Shown here: in pieces, positions 45,737 through 59,167 of the stretch
How positions within the stretch are numbered: position 1 is the first letter of the stretch
Layout: each line of letters begins with the position of its first letter
Assembly (NCBI GenBank): GCA_030407085.1
Contig: JAQOWT010000019.1
Coordinates: forward strand, 1-64,000
Direction of reading: 5' to 3'
Origin: Trichopria drosophilae
Taxonomy: Eukaryota; Arthropoda; Insecta; Hymenoptera; Diapriidae
DNA: 64,000 bases
The notes under the pieces: generated by a model
Told to the model about the DNA's origin: nothing
The model's database searches: none
The model's input: only the letters and a program-made list of their open reading frames with translations
Position numbers and translations under genes: made by a program

Positions 45737-47593
45737 GTTTTGAAACAATTTGCGACGAAATCATTGTTTAAATAATCATTGTTTATAACGATTTCTGATA
45801 AGTTGTGCAAGAAATTCTTTATGAAGTGAAAATTTTGCATACACTTTAACAGTATTGTTTGAAATATCGAAAATATAGTTTTGAAACAATTTGCGACGAA
45901 ATCATTGTTTAAATAATCATTGTAAAGTCTTTTTAAAGTGAAAATATTGCATACACTTTAACAGTATTGTTTGAAATATCGAAAATATAGTTTTGAAACA
46001 ATTTGCGGTCAATCATTGTTTATAACGATTTCTGATAACTTGTGCAAGAAATTCTTTATAAAGTGAAAATTTTGCATACACTTCGAAAACACTGTTTAAA
46101 ATACGGAACATATCGTTTTGAAACAATTCGTGACAGAACCATTGTTTAAATAATCATTGTTTATAACGATTTCTGTAAAATGCGTATCCTTTGTGCAGGA
46201 AATTCTTTAAAAAGGTAACATTTTGCATACACTTTAAACAGCTGTTGGAAATATCGAAAATATAGTTTAGAAACCATTTGGGACGGAATCATTGTTTAAA
46301 TAATCATTGTAAAGTCCTTTTAAAGTGAAAATATTGCATACACTTTAACAGTATTGTTTCAAATATCGAAAATATAGTTTTGAAACAATTTGCGACGAAA
46401 ACATTGTTTAAATAATCATTGTTTATAACGATTTCTGATAAGTTGTGCAAGAAATTCTTTATGAAGTGAAAATTTTGCATACACTTTAACATTATTGTTT
46501 GAAATATCGAAAATATAGTTTTGAAACAATTTGCGACGAAATCATTGTTTAAATAATCATTGTAAAGTCTTTTTAAAGTGAAAATATTGCATACACTTTA
46601 ACAGTATTGTTTGAAATATCGAAAATATAGTTTTGAAACAATTTGCGGTCAATCATTGTTTATAACGATTTCTGATAACTTGTGCAAGAAATTCTTTATA
46701 AAGTGAAAATTTTGCATACACTTCAAAAACACTGTTTAAAATACGGAACATATCGTTTTGAAACAATTCGTGACAGAACCATTGTTTAAATAATCATTGT
46801 TTATAACGATTTCTGTAAAATGCGTATACTTTGTGCAGGAAATTCTTTAAAAAGGTAACATTTTGCATACACTTTAAAAAAACTGTTTGAAATATCGAAA
46901 ATATAGTTTAGAAACAATTTGGAACGAAAACGTTGTTTAAATAATCATTGTTTATAATGACTTCTTATAACTTGTGCAGGAAAGTCTTTTTAAAGTGAAA
47001 ATTTTGCATACACTTCAAGAATACTGTTTGAAATACGGAACATATCGTTTTGAAACAATTCGTGAAAGAACCATTGTTTAAATAATCATTGTTTATAACG
47101 ATTTCTGTAAAATGCGTATACTTTGTGCAGGAAATTCTTTAAAAAGGTAACATTTTGCATACACTTAAAAAAAACTGTTTGAAATAAGGAAAATATCATT
47201 TTGAAACAATTCGCGACGGAATCATTGCATAAATAATCATTGTTTATAACGATTGTTGTAAAATGCGTATAACTTATGCAGGAAATTCTTGAAAAATGTA
47301 ACATTTTGCATACACTTTAAACAGATGTTGGAAATATCGAAAATATAGTTTAGAAACAATTTGGGGCGGAATCATTGTTTAAATAATCATTGTTTATAAC
47401 GATTTCTGATAACTTGTGCAAGAAATTCTTTATGAAGTGAAAATTTTGCATACACTTCAAAAATACTGTTTGAAATACGGAACAGATCGTTTTGAAACAA
47501 TTCGTGACATAAATATTGTTTAAATAATCATTATTTATAACAATTTCTGTAAAATGCGTATACTTTGTGGAGGAAATTCTTTAAAAAGGTAAC

Positions 47594-47598
47594 ATTTT
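47594..47598. other. Orientation switch (inversion junction) of the satellite
   Basis: Left of this point the array reads GGTAACATTTT, which normally continues GCATACAC. Here it continues CGATATTTCCAACAGCTG, the reverse complement of a monomer end. The five bases ATTTT belong to both sides, so the breakpoint is a microhomology join. About 32 nt further on, AAAATGTTACATTTTTCAAG mirrors the left side, so the junction forms an imperfect hairpin. All monomers to the right are inverted. An assembly error is possible. Confidence 0.9.
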
Positions 47599-49005
47599 CG
47601 ATATTTCCAACAGCTGTTTAAAGTGTATGCAAAATGTTACATTTTTCAAGAATTTCCTGCATAAGTTATACGCATTTTACAACAATCGTTATAAACAATG
47701 ATTATTTATGCAATGATTCCGTCGCGAATTGTTTCAAAATGACATTTTCGATATTTCAAACAGTTTTTTTAAAGTGTATGCAAAATGTTACCTTTTTAAA
47801 GAATTTCCTGCACAAAGGATACGCATTTTACAGAAATCGTTATAAACAATGATTATTTAAACAATGGTTCTGTCACGAATTGTTTCAAAACGATATGTTC
47901 CGTATTTTAAACAGTATTTTTGAAGTGTATGCAAGATTTTCACTTTATAAAGAATTTCTTGCAAAAGTTATCAGAAATCGTTATAAACAATGATTGACCG
48001 CAAATTGTTTCAAAACTATATTTTCGATATTTCAAACAATACTGTTAAAGTGTATGCAATATTTTCACTTTAAAAAGACTTTACAATGATTATTTAAACA
48101 ATGATTCCGTCCAAAATGGTTTCTAAACTATATTTTCGATATTTCCAACAGCTGTTTAAAGTGTATGCAAAATGTTACCTTTTTAAAGAATTTCCTGCAC
48201 AAAGTATACGCATTTTACAGAAATCGTTATAAACAATGATTATTTAAACAATGGTTCTGTCACGAATTGTTTCAAAACGATATGTTCCGTATTTTAAACA
48301 GTATTTTTGAAGTGTATGCAAAATTTTCACTTAATAAAGAATTTCTTGCAAAAGTTACCAGAAATCGTTATAAACAATGATTAACCGCAAATTGTTTCAA
48401 AACTATATTTTCGATATTTCAAACAATACTGTTAAAGTGTATGCAATATTTTCACTTTAAAAAGACTTTACAATGATTATTTAAACAATGATTTCGTCGC
48501 AAATTGTTTCAAAACTATATTTTCGATATTTCAAACAATACTGTTAAAGTGTATGCAAAATTTTCACTTCATAAAGAATTTCTTGCACAACTTATCAGAA
48601 ATCGTTATAAACAATGATTATTTAAACAATGTTTTCGTCGCAAATTGTTTCAAAACTATATTTTCGATATTTGAAACAATACTGTTAAAGTGTATGCAAT
48701 ATTTTCACTTTAAAAAGACTTTCCTGCACAAGTTATAAGAAGTCATTATAAACAATGATTATTTAAACAATGTTTCCATCCCAAATTGTTTCTAAACTAT
48801 ATTTTCGTTATTTCAAACAGTTTTCTTAAAGTGTATGCAAAATGATACCTTTTTAAAGAATTTCCTGCACAAAGGATACGCATTTTACAGAAATCGTTAT
48901 AAACAATGATTATTTAAACAATGGTTCTGTCACGAATTGTTTCAAAACGATATGTTCCGTATTTCAAACAGTATTCTTGGAGTGTATGCAAAATTTTTAC
49001 TTTAT

Positions 49006-52000
49006 AAAGTACTTCTTGCACAAGTTATCAGAAATCGTTATAAACAATGATTATTTAAACCATGATTCCGTCCCAAATTGTTTCTAAACTATATTTTCGA
49101 TATTTCCAACAGCTGTTTAAAGTGTATGCAAAATGTTACATTTTTCAAGAATTTTCTGCATAAGTTATACGCATTTTACAACAATCGTTATAAACAATGA
49201 TTATTTATGCAATGATTCCGTCGCGAATTGTTTCAAAATGATATTTTCCTTATTTCAAACAGTTTTTTTAAAGTGTATGCAAAATGTTACCTTTTTAAAG
49301 AATTTCCTGCACAAAGGATACGCATTTTACAGAAATCGTTATAAACAATGATTATTTAAACAATGGTTCTGTCACGAATTGTTTCAAAACGATATGTTCC
49401 GTATTTTAAACAGTATTCTTGAAGTGTATGCAAAATTTTCACTTTATAAAGAATTTCTTGCACAAGTTATCAGAAATCGTTATAAACAATGATTCCGTCG
49501 CAAATTGTTTCAAAACTATATTTTCGATATTTCAAACAATACTGTTAAAGTGTATGCAATATTTTCACTTTAAAAAGACTTTCCAATGATTATTAAAACA
49601 ATGATTTCGTCGCAAATTGTTTCAAAACTATATTTTCGATATTTCCAACAGCTGTTTAAAGTGTATGCAAAATGTTACATTTTTCAAGAATTTCCTGCAT
49701 AAGTTATACGCATTTTACAACAATCGTTATAAACAATGATTATTTATGCAATGATTCCGTCGCGAATTGTTTCAAAATGACATTTTCCTTATTTCAAACA
49801 GTTTTTTTAAAGTATATGCAAAATGTTACCTTTTTTAAGAATTTCCTGCACAAAGTATACGCAATTTACAGAAATCGTTATAAACAATGATTATTTAAAC
49901 AATGGTTCTGTCACGAATTGTTTCAAAACGATATGTTCCGTATTTTAAACAGTATTTTTGAAGTGTATGAAAAATTTTCACTTTATAAAGAATTTCTTGC
50001 AAAAGTTATCGGAAATCGTTATAAACAATGATTGACCGCAAATTGTTTCAAAACTATATTTTCGATATTTCAAACAATACTGTTAAAGTGTATGCAATAT
50101 TTTCACTTTAAAAAGACTTTACAATGATTATTTAAACAATGATTCCGTCCAAAATGGTTTCTAAACTATATTTTCGATATTTCCAACAGCTGTTTAAAGT
50201 GTATGCAAAATGTTACCTTTTTAAAGAATTTCCTGCACAAAGGATACGCATTTTACAGAAATCGTTATAAACAATGATTATTGAAACAATGGTTCTGTCA
50301 CGAATTGTTTCAAAACGATATGTTCCGTATTTTAAACAGTATTTTTGAAGTGTATGCAAGATTTTCACTTTATAAAGAATTTCTTGCAAAAGTTATCAGA
50401 AATCGTTATAAACAATGATTGACCGCAAATTGTTTCAAAACTATATTTTCGATATTTCAAACAATACTGTTAAAGTGTATGCAATATTTTCACTTTAAAA
50501 AGACTTTACAATGATTATTTAAACAATGATTTCGTCGCAAATTGTTTCAAAACTATATTTTCGATATTTCAAACAATACTGTTAAAGTGTATGCAATATT
50601 TTCACTTTAAAAAGACTTTACAATGATTATTTAAACAATGATTCCGTCCAAAATGGTTTCTAAACTATATTTTCGATATTTCCAACAGCTGTTTAAAGTG
50701 TATGCAAAATGTTACCTTTTTAAAGAATTTCCTGCACAAAGGATACGCATTTTACAGAAATCGTTATAAACAATGATTATTGAAACAATGGTTCTGTCAC
50801 GAATTGTTTCAAAACGATATGTTCCGTATTTTAAACAGTATTTTTGAAGTGTATGCAAGATTTTCACTTTATAAAGAATTTCTTGCAAAAGTTATCAGAA
50901 ATCGTTATAAACAATGATTGACCGCAAATTGTTTCAAAACTATATTTTCGATATTTCAAACAATACTGTTAAAGTGTATGCAATATTTTCACTTTAAAAA
51001 GACTTTACAATGATTATTTAAACAATGATTTCGTCGCAAATTGTTTCAAAACTATATTTTCGATATTTGAAACAATACTGTGAAAGTGTATGCAATATTT
51101 TCACTTTAAAAAGAGTTTCCTGCACAAGTTATAAGAAGTCATTATACACAATGATTATTTAAACAATGTTTTCGTTCCAAATTGTTTCTAAACTATATTT
51201 TCGATATTTCCAACAGCTGTTTAAAGTGTATGCAAAATGTTACCTTTTTAAAGAATTTCCTGCACAAAGTATACGCATTTTACAGAAATCGTTATAAACA
51301 ATGATTATTTAAACAATGGTTCTGTCACGAATTGTTTCAAAACGATATGTTCCGTATTTTAAACAGTATTTTTGAAGTGTATGCAAAATTTTCACTTAAT
51401 AAAGTACTTCTTGCACAAGTTATCAGAAATCGTTATAAACAATGATTATTTAAACCATGATTCCGTCCCAAATTGTTTCTAAACTATATTTTCGATATTT
51501 CCAACAGCTGTTTAAAGTGTATGCAAAATGTTACATTTTTCAAGAATTTTCTGCATAAGTTATACGCATTTTACAACAATCGTTATAAACAATGATTATT
51601 TATGCAATGATTCCGTCGCGAATTGTTTCAAAATGATATTTTCCTTATTTCAAACAGTTTTTTTAAAGTGTATGCAAAATGTTACCTTTTTAAAGAATTT
51701 CCTGCACAAAGGATACGCATTTTACAGAAATCGTTATAAACAATGATTATTTAAACAATGGTTCTGTCACGAATTTTTTCAAAACGATATGTTCCGTATT
51801 TTAAACAGTATTTTTGAAGTGTATGCAAAATTTTCACTTTATAAAGAATTTCTTGCACAAGTTATCAGAAATCGTTATAAACAATGATTCCGTCGCAAAT
51901 TGTTTCAAAACTATATTTTCGATATTTCAAACAATACTGTTAAAGTGTATGCAATATTTTCACTTTAAAAAGACTTTCCAATGATTATTAAAACAATGAT

Positions 52001-52600
52001 TTCGTCGCAAATTGTTTCAAAACTATATTTTCGATATTTCCAACAGCTGTTTAAAGTGTATGCAAAATGTTACATTTTTCAAGAATTTCCTGCATAAGTT
52101 ATACGCATTTTACAACAATCGTTATAAACAATGATTATTTATGCAATGATTCCGTCGCGAATTGTTTCAAAATGACATTTTCCTTATTTCAAACAGTTTT
52201 TTTTAAAGTATATGCAAAATGTTACCTTTTTTAAGAATTTCCTGCACAAAGTATACGCAATTTACAGAAATCGTTATAAACAATGATTATTTAAACAATG
52301 GTTCTGTCACGAATTGTTTCAAAACAATATGTTCCGTATTTTAAACAGTATTTTTGAAGTGTATGAAAAATTTTCACTTTATAAAGAATTTCTTGCAAAA
52401 GTTATCGGAAATCGTTATAAACAATGATTGACCGCAAATTGTTTCAAAACTATATTTTCGATATTTCAAACAATACTGTTAAAGTGTATGCAATATTTTC
52501 ACTTTAAAAAGACTTTACAATGATTATTTAAACAATGATTCCGTCCAAAATGGTTTCTAAACTATATTTTCGATATTTCCAACAGCTGTTTAAAGTATAT
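49006..52600 (-). repeat. Pair of ~2.4-kb offset satellite duplicates
   Basis: The uncommon form AAAGTACTTCTTGCA occurs at 49,006 and again at 51,401, an offset of 2,395. Another shared variant block (GACATTTTCCTTATTTC, with AAGTATATGCAAAATG) lies near 49,780 and 52,175. After one extra T near 52,200 the offset becomes 2,396, as seen for GATTCCGTCCAAAATGG at 50,141 and 52,537. Limits are approximate. The intervening segment has its own 499-bp duplication. Confidence 0.75.
50141..51138 (-). repeat. ~499-bp tandem satellite duplication
   Basis: GATTCCGTCCAAAATGGTTT starts at 50,141 and 50,640. The following AAACAATGATTTCGTCG occurs at 50,521 and 51,020, again 499 bp apart. The second copy ends in a different neighbour (GTGAAAGTG then GAGTTTCCTGC). 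The same diagnostic monomer also occurs singly near 48,103. Confidence 0.75.
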
Positions 52601-55600
52601 GCAAAATGTTACCTTTTTAAAGAATTTCCTGCACAAAGGATACGCATTTTACAGAAATCGTTATAAACAATGATTATTGAAACAATGGTTCTGTCACGAA
52701 TTGTTTCAAAACGATATGTTCCGTATTTTAAACAGTATTTTTGAAGTGTATGCAAAATTTTCACTTAATAAAGAATTTCTTGCAAAAGTTACCAAAAATC
52801 GTTATAAACAATGATTAACCGCAAATTGTTTCAAAACTATATTTTCGATATTTCAAACAATACTGTTAAAGTGTATGCAATATTTTCACTTTAAAAAGAC
52901 TTTACAATGATTATTTAAACAATGATTTCGTCGCAAATTGTTTCAAAACTATATTTTCGATATTTCAAACAATACTGTTAAAGTGTATGCAAAATTTTCA
53001 CTTCATAAAGAATTTCTTGCACAACTTATCAGAAATCGTTATAAACAATGATTATTTAAACAATGTTTTCGTCGCAAATTGTTTCAAAACTATATTTTCG
53101 ATATTTGAAACAATACTGTTAAAGTGTATGCAATATTTTCACTTTAAAAAGACTTTCCTGCACAAGTTATAAGAAGTCATTATAAACAATGATTATTTAA
53201 ACAATGTTTCCATCCCAAATTGTTTCTAAACTATATTTTCGTTATTTCAAACAGTTTTCTTAAAGTGTATGCAAAATGATACCTTTTTAAAGAATTTCCT
53301 GCACAAAGGATACGCATTTTACAGAAATCGTTATAAACAATGATTATTTAAACAATGGTTCTGTCACGAATTGTTTCAAAACGATATGTTCCGTATTTCA
53401 AACAGTATTCTTGAAGTGTATGCAAAATTTTTACTTTATAAAGTATTTCTTGCACAAGTTATCAGAAATCGTTGTAAACAATGATTATTTAAACCATGAT
53501 TCTGTCCCAAATTGTTTCTAAACTATATTTTCGATATTTCCAACAGCTGTTTAAAGTGTATGCAAAATGTTACATTTTTCAAGAATTTTCTGCATAAGTT
53601 ATACGCATTTTACAACAATCGTTATAAACAATGATTATTTATGCAATGATTCCGTCGCGAATTGTTTCAAAATGATATTTTCCTTATTTCAAACAGTTTT
53701 TTTAAAGTGTATGCAAAATGTTACCTTTTTAAAGAATTTCCTGCACAAAGGATACGCATTTTACAGAAATCGTTATAAACAATGATTATTTAAACAATGG
53801 TTCTGTCACGAATTGTTTCAAAACGATATGTTCCGTATTTTAAACAGTATTTTTGAAGTGTATGCAAAATTTTCACTTTATAAAGAATTTCTTGCACAAG
53901 TTATCAGAAATCGTTATAAACAATGATTATTTAAACAATGTTTTCGTCGCAAATTGTTTCAAAACTATATTTTCGATATTTGAAACAATACTGTTAAAGT
54001 GTATGCAATATTTTCACTTTTTCAAGAATTTTCTGCATAAGTTATACGCATTTTACAACAATCGTTATAAACAATGATTTCGTCGCAAATTGTTTCAAAA
54101 CTATATTTTCGATATTTGAAACAATACTGTTAAAGTGTATGCAATATTTTCACTTTAAAAAGACTTTCCTGCACAAGTTATAAGAACTCATTATAAACAA
54201 TGATTATTTAAACAATGTTTCCATCCCAAATTGTTTCTAAACTATATTTTCGATATTTCCAACAGCTGTTTAAAGTATATGCAAAATGTTACCTTTTTAA
54301 AGAATTTCCTGCACAAAGGATACGCATTTTACAGAAATCGTTATAAACAATGATTATTGAAACAATGGTTCTGTCACGAATTGTTTCAAAACGATATGTT
54401 CCGTATTTTAAACAGTATTTTTGAAGTGTATGCAAAATTTTCACTTAATAAAGAATTTCTTGCAAAAGTTACCAGAAATCGTTATAAACAATGATTAACC
54501 GCAAATTGTTTCAAAACTATATTTTCGATATTTCAAACAATACTGTTAAAGTGTATGCAATATTTTCACTTTAAAAAGACTTTACAATGATTATTTAAAC
54601 AATGATTTCGTCGCAAATTGTTTCAAAACTATATTTTCGATATTTCAAACAATACTGTTAAAGTGTATGCAAAATTTTCACTTCATAAAGAATTTCTTGC
54701 ACAACTTATCAGAAATCGTTATAAACAATGATTATTTAAACAATGTTTTCGTCGCAAATTGTTTCAAAACTATATTTTCGATATTTGAAACAATACTGTT
54801 AAAGTGTATGCAATATTTTCACTTTAAAAAGACTTTCCTGCACAAGTTATAAGAAGTCATTATAAACAATGATTATTTAAACAATGTTTCCATCCCAAAT
54901 TGTTTCTAAACTATATTTTCGTTATTTCAAACAGTTTTCTTAAAGTGTATGCAAAATGATACCTTTTTAAAGAATTTCCTGCACAAAGGATACGCATTTT
55001 ACAGAAATCGTTATAAACAATGATTATTTAAACAATGGTTCTGTCACGAATTGTTTCAAAACGATATGTTCCGTATTTCAAACAGTATTCTTGAAGTGTA
55101 TGCAAAATTTTTACTTTATAAAGTATTTCTTGCACAAGTTATCAGAAATCGTTGTAAACAATGATTATTTAAACCATGATTCTGTCCCAAATTGTTTCTA
55201 AACTATATTTTCGATATTTCCAACAGCTGTTTAAAGTGTATGCAAAATGTTACATTTTTCAAGAATTTTCTGCATAAGTTATACGCATTTTACAACAATC
55301 GTTATAAACAATGATTATTTATGCAATGATTCTGTCGCGAATTGTTTCAAAATGATATTTTCCTTATTTCAAACAGTTTTTTTAAAGTGTATGCAAAATG
55401 TTACCTTTTTAAAGAATTTCCTGCACAAAGGATACGCATTTTACAGAAATCGTTATAAACAATGATTATTTAAACAATGGTTCTGTCACGAATTGTTTCA
55501 AAACGATATGTTCCGTATTTTAAACAGTATTCTTGAAGTGTATGCAAAATTTTCACTTTATAAAGAATTTCTTGCACAAGTTATCAGAAATCGTTATAAA

Positions 55601-57780
55601 CAATGATTATTTAAACAATGATTCCGTCCCAAATTGTTTCTAAACTATATTTTCGATATTTCCAACAGCTGTTAAAAGTGTATGCAAAATGTTACATTTT
55701 TCAAGAATTTTCTGCATAAGTTATACGCATTTTACAACAATCGTTATAAACAATGATTTCGTCGCAAATTGTTTCAAAACTATATTTTCGATATTTGAAA
55801 CAATACTGTTAAAGTGTATGCAATATTTTCACTTTAAAAAGACTTTCCTGCACAAGTTATAAGAACTCATTATAAACAATGATTATTTAAACAATGTTTC
55901 CATCCCAAATTGTTTCTAAACTATATTTTCGATATTTCAAACAGTTTTCTTAAAGTGTATGCAAAATGATACCTTTTTAAAGAATTTCCTGCACAAAGGA
56001 TACGCATTTTACAGAAATCGTTATAAACAATGATTATTTAAACAATGGTTCTGTCACGAATTGTTTCAATACGATATGTTCCGTATTTTAAACAGTATTT
56101 TTGAAGTGTATGCAAAATTTTCACTTAATAAAGAATTTCTTGCAAAAGTTACCAAAAATCGTTATAAACAATGATTAACCGCAAATTGTTTCAAAACTAT
56201 ATTTTCGATATTTCAAACAATACTGTTAAAGTGTATGCAATATTTTCACTTTAAAAAGACTTTACAATGATTATTTAAACAATGATTTCGTCGCAAATTG
56301 TTTCAAAACTATATTTTCGATATTTCAAACAATACTGTTAAAGTGTATGCAAAATTTTCACTTCATAAAGAATTTCTTGCACAACTTATCAGAAATCGTT
56401 ATAAACAATGATTATTTAAACAATGTTTTCGTCGCAAATTGTTTCAAAACTATATTTTCGATATTTGAAACAATACTGTTAAAGTGTATGCAATATTTTC
56501 ACTTTAAAAAGACTTTCCTGCACAAGTTATAAGAAGTCATTATAAACAATGATTATTTAAACAATGTTTCCATCCCAAATTGTTTCTAAACTATATTTTC
56601 GTTATTTCAAACAGTTTTCTTAAAGTGTATGCAAAATGATACCTTTTTAAAGAATTTCCTGCACAAAGGATACGCATTTTACAGAAATCGTTATAAACAA
56701 TGATTATTTAAACAATGGTTCTGTCACGAATTGTTTCAAAACGATATGTTCCGTATTTCAAACAGTATTCTTGAAGTGTATGCAAAATTTTTACTTTATA
56801 AAGTATTTCTTGCACAAGTTATCAGAAATCGTTGTAAACAATGATTATTTAAACCATGATTCCGTCCCAAATTGTTTCTAAACTATATTTTCGATATTTC
56901 CAACAGCTGTTTAAAGTGTATGCAAAATGTTACATTTTTCAAGAATTTTCTGCATAAGTTATACGCATTTTACAACAATCGTTATAAACAATGATTATTT
57001 ATGCAATGATTCCGTCGCGAATTGTTTCAAAATGATATTTTCCTTATTTCAAACAGTTTTTTTAAAGTGTATGCAAAATGTTACCTTTTTAAAGAATTTC
57101 ATGCACAAAGGATACGCATTTTACAGAAATCGTTATAAACAATGATTATTTAAACAATGGTTCTGTCACGAATTGTTTCAAAACGATATGTTCCGTATTT
57201 TAAACAGTATTCTTGAAGTGTATGCAAAATTTTCACTTTATAAAGAATTTCTTGCACAAGTTATCAGAAATCGTTATAAACAATGATTATTTAAACAATG
57301 ATTCCGTCCCAAATTGTTTCTAAACTATATTTTCGATATTTCCAACAGCTGTTTAAAGTGTATGCAAAATGTTACATTTTTCAAGAATTTTCTGCATAAG
57401 TTATACGCATTTTACAACAATCGTTATAAACAATGATTTCGTCGCAAATTGTTTCAAAACTATATTTTCGATATTTGAAACAATACTGTTAAAGTGTATG
57501 CAATATTTTCACTTTAAAAAGACTTTCCTGCACAAGTTATAAGAACTCATTATAAACAATGATTATTTAAACAATGTTTCCACCCCAAATTGTTTCTAAA
57601 CTATATTTTCGATATTTCAAACAGTTTTCTTAAAGTGTATGCAAAATGATACCTTTTTAAAGAATTTCCTGCACAAAGGATACGCATTTTACAGAAATCG
57701 TTATAAACAATGATTATTTAAACAATGGTTCTGTCACGAATTATTTCAAAACGATATGTTCCGTATTTCAAACAGTATTC
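52521..57780 (-). repeat. ~1,680-bp higher-order repeat, about three copies
   Basis: Matching landmarks recur every 1,680 bp: TTGAAGTGTATGCAAAATTT followed by TCACTTAATAAAG at 52,741, 54,421 and 56,101. The inverted TTACATTTTTCAAG-type monomer recurs at about 53,567, 55,247 and 56,927. Copies are nearly identical apart from scattered substitutions, a 1-nt indel pair and one replaced monomer patch near 53,941-54,020. The phase is lost near 57,780. Outer limits are approximate. Confidence 0.85.
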
Positions 57781-59160
57781 TTGAAGTGTATGCAAAATTT
57801 TTACTTTATAAAGTATTTCTTGCACAAGTTATCAGAAATCGTTATAAACAATGATTATTTAAACCATGATTCCGTCCCAAATTGTTTCTAAACTATATTT
57901 TCGATATTTCCAACAGCTGTTTAAAGTGTATGCAAAATGTTACATTTTTCAAGAATTTTCTGCATAAGTTATACGCATTTTACAACAATCGTTATAAACA
58001 ATGATTATTTATGCAATGATTCCGTCGCGAATTGTTTCAAAACGATATGTTCCGTATTTTAAACAGTATTCTTGAAGTGTATGCAAAATTTTCACTTTAT
58101 AAAGAATTTCTTGCACAAGTTATCAGAAATCGTTATAAACAATGATTATTTAAACAATGATTCCGTCCCAAATTGTTTCTAAACTATATTTTCGATATTT
58201 CCAACAGCTGTTTAAAGTGTATGCAAAATGTTACATTTTTCAAGAATTTTCTGCATAAGTTATACGCATTTTACAACAATCGTTATAAACAATGATTTCG
58301 TCGCAAATTGTTTCAAAACTATATTTTCGATATTTGAAACAATACTGTTAAAGTGTATGCAATATTTTCACTTTAAAAAGACTTTCCTGCACAAGTTATA
58401 AGAACTCATTATAAACAATGATTATTTAAACAATGTTTCCACCCCAAATTGTTTCTAAACTATATTTTCGATATTTCAAACAGTTTTCTTAAAGTGTATG
58501 CAAAATGATACCTTTTTAAAGAATTTACTGCACAAAGGATACGCATTTTACAGAAATCGTTATAAACAATGATTATTTAAACAATGGTTCTGTCACGAAT
58601 TATTTCAAAACGATATGTTCCGTATTTCAAACAGTATTCTTGAAGTGTATGCAAAATTTTTACTTTATAAAGTATTTCTTGCACAAGTTATCAGAAATCG
58701 TTATAAACAATGATTATTTAAACCATGATTCCGTCCCAAATTGTTTCTAAACTATATTTTCGATATTTCCAACAGCTGTTTAAAGTGTATGCAAAATGTT
58801 ACATTTTTCAAGAATTTTCTGCATAAGTTATACGCATTTTACAACAATCGTTATAAACAATGATTATTTATGCAATGATTCCGTCGCGAATTGTTTCAAA
58901 ACGATATGTTCCGTATTTTAAACAGTATTCTTGAAGTGTATGCAAAATTTTCACTTTATAAAGAATTTCTTGCACAAGTTATCAGAAATCGTTATAAACA
59001 ATGATTATTTAAACAATGATTCCGTCCCAAATTGTTTCTAAACTATATTTTCGATATTTCCAACAGCTTTTTAAAGTGTATGCAAAATGTTACATTTTTC
59101 AAGAATTTCCTGCATAAGTTATACGCATTTTACAACAATCGTTATAAACAATGATTATTT
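57181..59160 (-). repeat. 859-bp higher-order repeat next to the LTR
   Basis: AAACGATATGTTCCG starts at 57,181, 58,040 and 58,899, spaced exactly 859 bp. AAGAACTCATTATAAAC at 57,541 and 58,400, and GTTTCCACCCC at 57,576 and 58,435, keep the same spacing. There are two full copies and a third cut short by the retrotransposon. Near identity suggests these are among the youngest duplicates in the window. Confidence 0.85.
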
Positions 59161-59162
59161 AT

Positions 59163-59167
59163 GCAAT
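59163..59167 (+). other. Candidate target-site duplication (left half)
   Basis: GCAAT are the last satellite bases before the LTR. Gypsy-type integrases usually duplicate 4-6 bp, so this sequence would be expected after the 3' LTR. That end lies outside the window. Confidence 0.35.

Larger units (their letters stand above)
1..47598 (+). repeat. Satellite array, left arm (forward orientation)
   Basis: Continuous AT-rich tandem repeat. Each monomer opens with a GTTTTGAAAC-like block, then a CATTGTTTAAATAATCATTG core, TATAACGATTTCTG, a TTGTGCAGGAAA-like segment, a TTGCATACACTT box and a closing GAAATATCGAAAATATA. Monomer starts measured at many points fall into length classes of about 112, 125, 141 and 151 bp. 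Order is partly regular (782-bp higher-order repeat) and partly shuffled. I saw no interruption by unrelated DNA, no mobile element and no RNA gene in this arm. Short open frames occur throughout but only restate the repeat. A pericentromeric or centromeric location is possible from organisation alone, but is inference. Confidence 0.97.
47599..59167 (-). repeat. Satellite array, right arm (inverted orientation)
   Basis: Same monomer family as the left arm but on the opposite strand, reading GTTTCAAAAC and GTGTATGCAAAATTTTCACTT on the plus strand. The composition differs. Units with CCAACAGCTGTTTAAAG ends and the TTACATTTTTCAAGAATTT form are much more frequent, and the 782-bp order of the left arm is not evident. 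Longer duplications of ~499, ~2,395, ~1,680 and ~859 bp dominate. The array ends at ATGCAAT where the LTR begins. Confidence 0.95.

Noticed and set aside
435..57145. Dozens of open frames of 60-132 codons in the satellite (minus strand in the left arm, plus strand in the right arm)
   Set aside because: They translate the same repeat text again and again, end or start wherever a 112-, 125- or 151-bp monomer shifts the frame, and follow the strand switch of the array. The long ones arise where 141-bp monomers (47 codons) are adjacent. Hydrophobic composition comes from AT-rich DNA. No gene structure is visible.
1..59167. CRISPR-like or regularly interspaced array
   Set aside because: Repeat units abut each other and intervening parts are also repeated. 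There are no unique spacers, and the context is eukaryotic.
1..59167. Telomeric repeats, rRNA or tRNA genes, or a CENP-B-box-like motif within the satellite
   Set aside because: I looked for short G-rich telomere-type units, conserved rRNA stretches and tRNA A/B boxes and saw none. No clear CENP-B-type box was recognised by eye.
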